A stretch of 64,000 nt of DNA, taken from positions 558,001 to 622,000 of the forward strand of contig CAVQGY010000001.1 of assembly GCA_963712165.1 (NCBI GenBank), given 5' to 3'. Shown piece after piece: positions 56,930 to 64,000 of the stretch. Origin of the DNA: B10-G9 sp963712165 (GTDB taxonomy: Bacteria > Chloroflexota > Anaerolineae > Anaerolineales > UBA11858). Position numbers and translations under genes: made by a program. The first letter of the stretch is position 1, and each line of letters opens with the position of its first letter. The notes below the pieces were generated by a model. That model saw only the letters and a program-made list of their open reading frames with translations. It ran no database searches and was not told the origin of the DNA.

Positions 56930-57562
56930 TACAGTCCCCCCTCTTTTCCTGGTAGAAGGTCTTCAGGAATGAAAAAGAGCTCGTTCCCACGCTGGAGGAG
57001 CAACAGAGTGGACTCTGGATCCTTTTCTTCGGTTATAAAGTGATAGAGGTTCCCATCATCCATCCTGATCGAATCCCTTTTCATGGCCAGGATCCCTCCT
57101 GCCTGGTCCTCAGTCAGATTATGATCAATCTCAACTGCTACTAATCCTGCCAATCGTCCTTGGGTTCGCAAGAGCTCCCCTGATAGGTTCAGAGAGTCCA
57201 TTAGCCCATCGGGAACGCCCAGGGTCTTCCCTGGATAATAGATCTCCACTAATGAATAGATCCAGGCTGCCCGGGCTTGCGCCGATCCATGATCATAGAG
57301 CGAAATCAGCTGATTGGAAGGCAAGCGCTGGAAGGTCCCCTGATAGGAAGGAAATATCACAAACCAGTTCAGGGTTGGATACGAGAGGATGTTATAGATG
57401 AGATAGCGCCCCAAGGAAAAGCGGGAAGAGAATAGATCCAAATAACTTCCAGAATGCAGCTCGGTATTTAATCGCCAGGAATAAAACCGGGATCAGGAGG
57501 AGCAAATAAAAGAACAGGAAACGTTTCAGATCTTGAATGATCAATATTCTCTCAATCATCAT
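56929..57562 (-). CDS. Small anchored extracytoplasmic protein, cassette partner B, one frameshift
   Basis: Read from ATG 57562 (second ATG three bases on), the protein begins with IQDLKRFLFFYLLLLIPVLF and a second helix SILFPLFLGAL. It then shifts frame near 57400 into the 170-codon frame with LSYPTLNWFVIFPS. The extracytoplasmic part has LPSNQLISLYD, WIYSLVEIYYPGKTLGVP, LLRTQGRLAGL, DDGNLYHFITEE and LFFIPEDLLPG, matching partners A and C. About 210 residues after repair. The upstream GT4 stop (57563-57565) abuts the ATG, so the whole set is one transcript. Confidence 0.6.
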
Positions 57563-58777
57563 TTATACGTCCCGTAATCCTTGGTGATCATTCAGGGCTT
57601 TCTTGTATAACCGGATTGTCGCCTGGGCGTTTTTCTCCCAGGTGTAATTTTCCAAAACGTGTTTCTGCGCCTGTTTTCCCACTTCAATCCCTTTTTGAGG
57701 ATGGACCTAGTAAATCATCCAGCACCTGAAAGAGATCTTCTTTGTCTTTAGGTTTGACAAGAAACCCGGTTTCCGAATCGACCACAAAATCCTCTATTCC
57801 CTCCCCTTCACAGCCGATCACCGGTTTGCCATTGGCCATGGCTTCAAGATACACGATTCCAAATGCTTCATCCCAGCTTGGCAGGACAAAGACATCACAG
57901 GCTGCCATATAACGCATCGTTTCCCGATGTGATTTCTGGCCCAGGAAATCAACATGCTGAACCAGATCTAACTCGTTCACCAAGCTTTCTAATGTAGGGC
58001 GATACAGCCCATCTCCGATGACTACATACCTGACCTTATCATGCTGCTTCAATAAATCCTTGAGGGCCAAAATCACATTCTGAATTCCTTTCCGTTCAAT
58101 CAAATTTGCCACACTCAATAGAATCTTTTCACCTGGTTTTCTTTGAATAACCGCTTTTTCGGCAATCACTCTATCAGGCGTGATACCATTTCTGATCGTA
58201 ATCAACGGCAATTCAAGCTGAAGATATTCTTCCCCCGTTCTTTTCAAGACATCGCTAACAGTAATTGTCATGGAAGATTTATTGATGACTTCTTCTACTT
58301 GCTTCTTCAGAATTTTGTTTCTGTGGATTGTATAGAAAAAATCCAACCCATGGACCGTAACCACATAGGGCACGTTTAACTCTTCCGATAATAACATCGC
58401 GGCATAACCCGCAGGAATGGCCGCGTGGGCGTGAATGATGTCAAAATCAAAGATCTTTTTTAGCTCAACGACCTTCTGCCTGATCCCGTGATATAGACGA
58501 TAACCAGTAGTATTTACAAGAATATTCCTCGGTATCGAGAAATAAGCGGGGATAAAAAACCTCAATCGAATCCCTGACTTCCATGTGGGGGATTATCAGC
58601 TATCTTTCCCCACCTACCTGGCAAGACCCGGGAATAGAAAGGCACCCAGGGTTGAGCGGAGATAACTTTAGCCTGCAGTCCTTGTTCCTTTAATGCCAAG
58701 AGCTGCTCATGAACAAATATGCCCGAAATCTCGTTTTCCACATTCGGGTACATTTGTGAAATCACCAGAACTTTCAT
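57563..58777 (-). CDS. GT4 glycosyltransferase, two frameshifts
   Basis: Three pieces: 58777-58562 (VLVISQMYPNVENEISGIFV, HEQLLALKEQGL), 58565-57684 (DIIHAHAAIPAGYAAMLLSE, TVHGLDFFYTIH, LLSVANLIERKGIQNVILAL, LPSWDEAFGIVYLEAMANGK) and a tail in a third frame (KGIEVGKQAQKHVLENYTWE, then a stop at 57563). Joined they give about 404 residues, a normal GT4. E-x7-E is intact in DEAFGIVYLEA. It lies between two GT4 genes and cassette B without gaps, supporting a common role in building one repeat unit. Confidence 0.85.
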
Positions 58778-58801
58778 AAGGTCCTGAACCTTGAACTGAG
58801 A

Positions 58802-60086
58802 TCAATTACTGAGACTGTTGAGTATATCAGCATATCTGCCAGCCATCTTCTCATGGCTGTAATCGTATATCTTCTCATTACCGTGGTAAGCGACAGATCC
58901 TGTCTCACGGAATTCCTTATACCAGGAAATTATGGTTCCTTTCAGATCACTTTCCGTTCTCAGATGGACTCCTGCTCCTGTTTCCTCCAGCAGTTCACTG
59001 ACAACGCCCCGTGGTCCTCCCAGCGCAAGAACCGGTCTCCTGGCTGCCAGATATTCAAAGATCTTTCCCGTATAAACTCCTTCATCCTTGGGGTTATCCC
59101 AATTCAAGGACAAAAGGATCTGTGACCGGCGCTGTTCCCTTAACCGCTGTCTTCCTGTCAACAGTCCCCTGCTGGAAGGCGATATTCTCGAGACCATATT
59201 GCTTGATCAATCCATCTACCCAGTACATTTTGGGTCCGTAGAAGTTGATCATCAGATTATCCTGGATCCTGTTTTCCTGTAATAGACCATGGACCACTTT
59301 GAACAATAATTCCGGATCCCTTTTTCCTTGATAAAGCTTACCGGTATATGTAATTGAAAACTTATTATGCAGCGTATCCCCTCCCACATCACCAGGGTCA
59401 AACCCATTTGTGATCGGGATAACCTCTTTCCGGTCATGGAATGACTTCAATGTTTTGCAGAGGGGCTCAGACACAGTCACCAAAGCTGATGCAGCTTCTA
59501 ACGTCTGTTTTTCCAGTCGTCTATCAAAGAATTTCCTGAGCGCATCATAGGGATAGTAGTGGTTGCCTGTCCACAGATCCCTAAAATCAGCTACCCAGGG
59601 GATGCCGAACTCCCTGCTGGCCTTTTCGGCGATCAAATGAGTGATCTCCGGGGGTGAGCTGCTAACCAGGGCATGAAAGGTTTCTCTTGACAGAAAGTCC
59701 TGTATAGCGGCATCGGCGACAGGTTTCCAGCGCCTCTTCTGATCCGGATAAGTCAGCCAGCCCTCGATCCTCTTGATGATCTTTCCAGTAATGGGATCTT
59801 TTGCCAGGCTGACCTGGACAGGAATACCTATCTGATCCTGCAAGCCTTCCTGTGGGTTTAAACGCAGTTTAGTTTTTATCTGCTCCGTCACGTCACCGGG
59901 ATACGGTACCTGGATGACTCGATACCTTTCATCCGGATCACCGGGCAGATCCACCGTAAGGACCGTTGCGTCCCAGCCGTAGCGAGGCAAATACTTTGCC
60001 AATCCTCGCATTCTAAGGGCAGCTCCCCCCGGTCGGGGAGGGAAACTATCCGTGATCAGTAAGACTTTTTTTCTTTTTTCAACCAT
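58802..60086 (-). CDS. GT4 glycosyltransferase, one frameshift
   Basis: The first frame (60086-59094) holds VLLITDSFPPRPGGAALRMR, PWVADFRDLWTGNHYYPYD and FSITYTGKLYQGKRDPELLF. The second (from about 59170 to 58802) continues with ILLSLNWDNPKDEGVYTGKI, FEYLAARRPVLALGGPRG and a C-terminal helix. The join is a one-base shift near 59130-59150. About 428 residues. The acidic donor-site motif appears as GVYTGKIFEYLAAR. The start overlaps the flippase end by 31 bases, so the genes are tightly linked. Confidence 0.85.
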
Positions 60087-61408
60087 TTTTTCATATCATT
60101 CCAGATCTTAACTATCAGACGCCAGTATAGACCCCAATCCTCATTCTGGGGAAGGATAACAGACTGCAGGTCATTTGCAGAGATTCTCAGATAAACACCC
60201 AGACGAATTACCAATAAAAAGAGATAGGCAATCGTGGAGGCCCAGGCTGCGCCGATAGCCCCATATAAGGGAATCAGGAACAGGTTAAGAACGAGCTGGA
60301 TCAGAAACCCAACCCCACCGACATAGGTATTCAGGATGGGTTTTCCCCGCCCCGCAATATCATTCGAAAGGATCCGTTCGCCACTGATGAACACAATTCC
60401 TGGCAGCAAGATTCGAAATAGGGGCACCGAAGGGAGATAAATGTCAGTGTACACCAGAGGTAGGAGCCAATCGGCTAGGTAATATAACACAAATGCTGCA
60501 AGTGCGGTAATTCCAAGTACTGTCCGCATTATAAGTGGCGTGAAGGTTTTCTTCCTATCTTCATCCTGTTCAGCAGAAACCACAGGGAATATCAGCGTCC
60601 CGGCTGATTTTGACACCATCCACAACGACTCGGCTAATCCTACAGCAATCGTATAATATCCTACTGTAGAGATCGGTAAAAAATACGCTAATAAAAAGAC
60701 TTCTACGCGATAATTCAGGAATCCGATCACATTGCCTAAATAGGCTTTGATACCATATTGATAAGCATTCTTAATATACTCCTTATTAAATCCTAAAGAT
60801 AACTTACCAATGGATTGACTCAACCAGATTAAGAGAATGATCGCCACCACAGCTAACCCAATGATCCTTGACCAGATAACTGCAGACAAATTCGGACCAA
60901 ACAATACAACCACCACAACAAAAAAGAAAAAAGGAAGCAGTACTAACCCAAAGATGGCAAGGTTATATTTGCTGATCTTTTTCATCCCTAACAGATATTG
61001 AGTTGCCAGTTGATTATTGAAAAAATTTACTGGAATTAGGAGCAAAGATAAGAAGAGTAACTGACGAGGAATATCGGGATAGATTTTCTGTCCTGTCAGT
61101 GACAATAACAAGATACCAAGAAGGATCCCACCTAAACCGAGAATCAAGATTGCCAGGAGGTTATTTTCCAGGATGGTTTTCCGGGGATACTCCCCTTTGG
61201 CAACAAAGAAAACTGTTGCCGGCCCTAAGCCAAAATTCAGAAAGGTCACGAATAGACTGGAAAAGAGGAGTGTCAATGAGTAGATCCCTTTTCCTTCAGG
61301 CCCGAGGATTCTAGCCACCAATATAGAAGAAACCACACCGACAATCAGATTGCCGATCTGGGTTCCTAGGATTAATAATGTGTCCTTCGCAAAGCGGGTA
61401 GCTTTCAT
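60056..61408 (-). CDS. Oligosaccharide flippase (Wzx/MOP family)
   Basis: About 450 residues from ATG 61408 (an upstream start at 61420 is possible). 12-14 membrane helices. The N-terminal FAKDTLLILGTQIGNLIVGV and VARILGPEGKGIYSL are typical of MOP flippases. GYYTIAVGLAESLWMVSKSA near 235 is a second conserved part. Intact frame, unlike the flippase at 34925. It probably moves the glycan made by the GT4 enzymes at 57563, 58802 and 63456 across the membrane, upstream of the cassette proteins. Confidence 0.9.
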   Translation of the reverse strand: MKATRFAKDTLLILGTQIGNLIVGVVSSILVARILGPEGKGIYSLTLLFSSLFVTFLNFGLGPATVFFVAKGEYPRKTILENNLLAILILGLGGILLGILLLSLTGQKIYPDIPRQLLFLSLLLIPVNFFNNQLATQYLLGMKKISKYNLAIFGLVLLPFFFFVVVVVLFGPNLSAVIWSRIIGLAVVAIILLIWLSQSIGKLSLGFNKEYIKNAYQYGIKAYLGNVIGFLNYRVEVFLLAYFLPISTVGYYTIAVGLAESLWMVSKSAGTLIFPVVSAEQDEDRKKTFTPLIMRTVLGITALAAFVLYYLADWLLPLVYTDIYLPSVPLFRILLPGIVFISGERILSNDIAGRGKPILNTYVGGVGFLIQLVLNLFLIPLYGAIGAAWASTIAYLFLLVIRLGVYLRISANDLQSVILPQNEDWGLYWRLIVKIWNDMKKWLKKEKKSY

Positions 61409-61464
61409 ATGTATAGTCAACCTACGGAAAATGTGAACATAATCAATTATATTAATACATTTGA

Positions 61465-62919
61465 TTAAACCTTAGTGATTATTGACTTCTCATGGATTCC
61501 CCATCCAGAAATTCCATGTGTGGCCTTCAGCAAACTATAAAGGATAAGAATAGGGAGAATGTGGGTGAGCATTCGATTGGCAGAATCTCCCCACCCTACC
61601 CGGTATGGAATTCGAAAATAGGAAATCGCCATTAAGATTAAAAAGAACGAAAAAATGCTATAAAAGAAATACCCTTCCTCCAGAAAACCAGGCCTAAGCA
61701 GCGAGATAAGGAACAGAAGCGCAAATACGACCCAGGTAATACCCCAGCGACCGGTTTCCAACACATTCTTTAATGTGACCTTCATACTGGTGTACATATG
61801 CTCGGGCTTTTGAATAACCATAAAAGCTACCACTAGCACCAATACTCCCAGCATGATCTTTGGCAAATGAGGCAGCACCCAGCGCTTGATCCAGTTCATA
61901 TCAGAGAAGATAACCAGGATGATACAGGCAGCCAGAGAACCAATAATGGCCAATATTCGGGTCTGGTCCAAAGTCAGATCCACATCACCCACTCCCCGGA
62001 GCAGATAGAGATACCAGAGGATCAAGGAGATCAAATAGGGCAAGATGGAAATCAACCGAATCCGGTAAGGGGTCTTCCCAGCGCTGATCAGCAAGACAAG
62101 GAAGGGAAGCGCAAAAACTGGGGATTCCAATCTGGCCAGGCTGAATCCCAATAATGCCAACATTCCCAGTATCATCCAGGAATCCTTCTCCTCGACTGAA
62201 GCCAGCCAAAATCCACTCACACTCAGAAACAAATACACAGCGCAAATCAAATTCGTGTGGATATAGAAATTTTGAAACACCATAAGATAAGTGCTGAACA
62301 GCACCAGGCCCGAGAGGATTGACAGCGTTAGGGCAAGGCGTTTATCGCTTTGCAGATGTCCAAGGATCCGATGACTGAGGTAGAAGTAAACTCCTACTAA
62401 ACTGAGCCCAAAGGCTGGCTGTGCTGCATAAATATAACCATCACCTAGAAACACGCTGGCTGATTGCAGCAGTGGTAAAAACCCGCCCCTGTCGGCCAAC
62501 TCCACCATAACGGATGGGCTGAATCCCTCGTATGGAATTCTCCTACCCGTGACAATATAAATGATGGAATCCGTACTGGCAACAGACAGGTTATATTGGC
62601 TTGCTAGGACGAGAACTAGAAGGAAAACCAAAGCCAACGTAATTATGTATATCATTTCCCGGCGGGAAATCTGCCAGGTCTTGTTCTTGAAATGCAGAAC
62701 CAAAATCCCACATACCAGGACGAAAAATAGAAGAGACATGCTGACTGCCGTATAAGGAAGCTTCAGCATCAGCAGGGTCATCCCCCCCAGGACCCAGCCC
62801 AGAGCGCCCCATAGAAATCCCGATACGCCAATCAAAAGAACAGGAAGCTGACGTTTAAATAGCAAACCAAAATAGACACCAAATCCGTATAGACCCATCA
62901 GGAACAGGACTTGGCTCAC
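61465..62919 (-). CDS. Polytopic membrane protein, cassette copy C
   Basis: 484 residues, about 12 helices, GTG start at 62919 that overlaps the stop of its partner (GTGA). Motifs shared with A and B are ASTDSIIYIVTGRRI (near 113), GGFLPLLQSASVFLGDGYIY (near 145), FYIHTNLICAVYLF (near 215), ESPVFALPFLVLL (near 258) and WGDSANRMLTHILPI (near 455). This copy lacks the MGxGTYILNPERT segment; in that place it has GVGDVDLTLDQTR, so the segment may tune specificity. The unbroken frame makes this the best copy for structure or family searches. Confidence 0.65.
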   Translation of the reverse strand: MSQVLFLMGLYGFGVYFGLLFKRQLPVLLIGVSGFLWGALGWVLGGMTLLMLKLPYTAVSMSLLFFVLVCGILVLHFKNKTWQISRREMIYIITLALVFLLVLVLASQYNLSVASTDSIIYIVTGRRIPYEGFSPSVMVELADRGGFLPLLQSASVFLGDGYIYAAQPAFGLSLVGVYFYLSHRILGHLQSDKRLALTLSILSGLVLFSTYLMVFQNFYIHTNLICAVYLFLSVSGFWLASVEEKDSWMILGMLALLGFSLARLESPVFALPFLVLLISAGKTPYRIRLISILPYLISLILWYLYLLRGVGDVDLTLDQTRILAIIGSLAACIILVIFSDMNWIKRWVLPHLPKIMLGVLVLVVAFMVIQKPEHMYTSMKVTLKNVLETGRWGITWVVFALLFLISLLRPGFLEEGYFFYSIFSFFLILMAISYFRIPYRVGWGDSANRMLTHILPILILYSLLKATHGISGWGIHEKSIITKV

Positions 62920-63450
62920 CAGAGGCCTCCGTCTAGATCAGGCAGAAGTTCTGCGGGAATGAAGAAGAACTGGTTTTCATATTCGATCAGCACTAACAGA
63001 TCCCGCTGCTTCATTACCCATTCTCATAAAATGATAGACATCCCCATCTTTAGTCGAAATATCATCATTCTCCAAGCTCAAAAAGTATTCAATATCGCGT
63101 TCTGATAGTTCCATGCCCGACTCAAGGGGTATTACTTCAACCAGGCGCCCCCGTGCTTGCAGGAGCTCAACTGTAAATTTCAGAGAGTCCATTAAGCCTG
63201 CAGGAATGTACAGAGTACTTCCATGATAAAATTCCTCGATGATCGGGTAGATCCATTCCACCCTTAAGGGCGCGGAACTGGCCTTGTAGAGGTCGATCAG
63301 CTCAGTAGAAGGCACACGCTCTAAACTCCAGATATTGGTTGTGTTGATAGAGGAAAATGAGACCAAATTAAAAATGAGATTTCCCCCCAATATAAGGGGA
63401 ACCAGCACTCCAAAAATCCGAAAACGAGTTCTACTCTGAGGCTTACTCAT
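62916..63450 (-). CDS. Small anchored extracytoplasmic protein, cassette partner C, one frameshift
   Basis: ATG 63450; one membrane helix (FGVLVPLILGGNLIFNLVSF), then VPSTELIDLYKASS, WIYPIIEEFYHGSTLYIP, LLQARGRLVEV and KDGDVYHFM. The frame then appears to stop early at 62977. A one-base shift near 63010 continues it as QRDLLVLIEYENQFFFIPAE, LLPDLDGGLW and a TGA at 62916-62918, restoring the C-terminus shared with partners A and B. About 178 residues. Shortest of the three, with one rather than two N-terminal helices. Confidence 0.6.
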
Positions 63451-63455
63451 TCCTG

Positions 63456-64000
63456 TTATCCAGTGAGAACATCATGATAGATCCTAGTGTACTTCTCACC
63501 GATGATTTGCGGGCCAAACCTTTGCAAAGCATCGCTGGCAATCTGCTCGTTATCATAAGAATCCAAAGATTCAATACTTCTCAATAAGCCCTCGTACAAT
63601 GCGCCCGAGTCACCTGCCTTAACCAGGATGCCGTTGCTCTGATTGACATAATCCTCAGGTCCACCACATTTTGTCACCAACACCGGTGTTCCAGTGGCCA
63701 GAGCCTCTGCGGTCACAACTGAAAAAGTTTCCTTGATGCTGGGAAGAATAAACAAATCAGCTTCACCCATGAAACTGGCGACTTCGGGTTTTGTCTGCAT
63801 GCCATGAAAAGTCACAAATTCATTGAGCCGACATTCATTAACAATCTCTTGAACTCTTTCTCTTCCTGGCCCATCACCAATAATATCTAATCGCCAGTTT
63901 TTATTATTCTTCAAATATTGCTGGAGTGTCTGGAAGAGAACAGGTAATCCTTTATTCTCGGAAAGGTCAAGAAGGCCAATATAAAGGAATCGAAGAATTG
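63456..64000 (-). CDS. GT4 glycosyltransferase, N-terminal part beyond window edge
   Basis: Open to the right edge. The visible donor domain reads RFLYIGLLDLSENKGLPVLF, then DIIGDGPGRERVQEI, FMGEADLFILPSIKETFSVV and TAEALATGTPVLVTKCGGPE, with an intact E-x7-E pair (ETFSVVTAE). It ends at 63456, five bases before partner C, so it is co-transcribed with cassette C. About 180 residues are visible, less than half of a usual GT4. Confidence 0.9.
   Translation of the reverse strand, partial: ILRFLYIGLLDLSENKGLPVLFQTLQQYLKNNKNWRLDIIGDGPGRERVQEIVNECRLNEFVTFHGMQTKPEVASFMGEADLFILPSIKETFSVVTAEALATGTPVLVTKCGGPEDYVNQSNGILVKAGDSGALYEGLLRSIESLDSYDNEQIASDALQRFGPQIIGEKYTRIYHDVLTG

Noticed and set aside
16174..64000. 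Integrase, transposase, att sites or phage genes explaining the mosaic locus
   Set aside because: None was seen; the mosaic borders lie inside conserved genes, which fits homologous recombination better.

Overview
The window looks like a chromosomal contig from an uncultured Chloroflexota (Anaerolineae-type) bacterium. Evidence is indirect: moderate GC that varies strongly by region, several exported proteins with Thr/Pro-rich linkers after a lipobox or membrane anchor, LCP-family wall-polymer transferases, and a very large envelope-polysaccharide locus. No rRNA, tRNA or single-copy phylogenetic marker was seen, so the taxonomy is an inference.

Layout. (1) 1-9.6 kb, minus strand: a truncated LCP protein, a geranylgeranyl-reductase-like flavoprotein, an exported SLT-like transglycosylase, and a giant exported GH25 lysozyme with five ~235-residue Ig/ASPM-like repeats. 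(2) 10.2-15.9 kb, mostly plus strand: glycogen synthase, 4-alpha-glucanotransferase, a lipoprotein hydrolase and a second LCP protein. A four-helix-bundle gene flanked by short repeats sits between the two glucan genes on the opposite strand. (3) 16.2-64.0 kb, entirely minus strand: one polysaccharide locus of about 48 kb that enters from beyond the right edge and ends with a WecA-like priming transferase and a CapD/WbpM-type 4,6-dehydratase. It holds about ten GT4 glycosyltransferases, three flippases, Wzy- and Wzz-like proteins, WecB/WecC (ManNAcA supply), a DegT aminotransferase with a PglC/WcaJ-like priming transferase, two CapA proteins, an ATP-grasp ligase, a CapK-like adenylating enzyme, a MaoC hydratase, a sulfotransferase, an acyltransferase, a glucuronyl-C5-epimerase-like protein, a fused two-domain oxidoreductase, a heparinase II/III protein and a BNR-repeat lipoprotein.

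How they fit together: sugars are activated (CapD, DegT, WecB, WecC), loaded on undecaprenyl phosphate (WecA-like, PglC-like), extended by GT4 enzymes, flipped, polymerised, decorated (C5 epimerisation, sulfation, acylation) and trimmed (heparinase). Three flippases and two priming enzymes suggest more than one polymer.

Most notable: (a) a two-gene cassette present three times (53.1-55.1, 55.5-57.6, 61.5-63.5 kb), each a ~480-residue polytopic membrane protein translationally coupled to a small anchored extracytoplasmic protein of a family I do not recognise; (b) mosaic recombination in the locus, with wecB and wecC changing GC sharply inside the gene and an orphan wecB 3' tail at 33.4 kb marking the far border of an AT-rich block; (c) single-base frameshifts in about 13 otherwise well-conserved genes, which look more like sequencing indels than decay; (d) composite intergenic repeats shared between distant loci.
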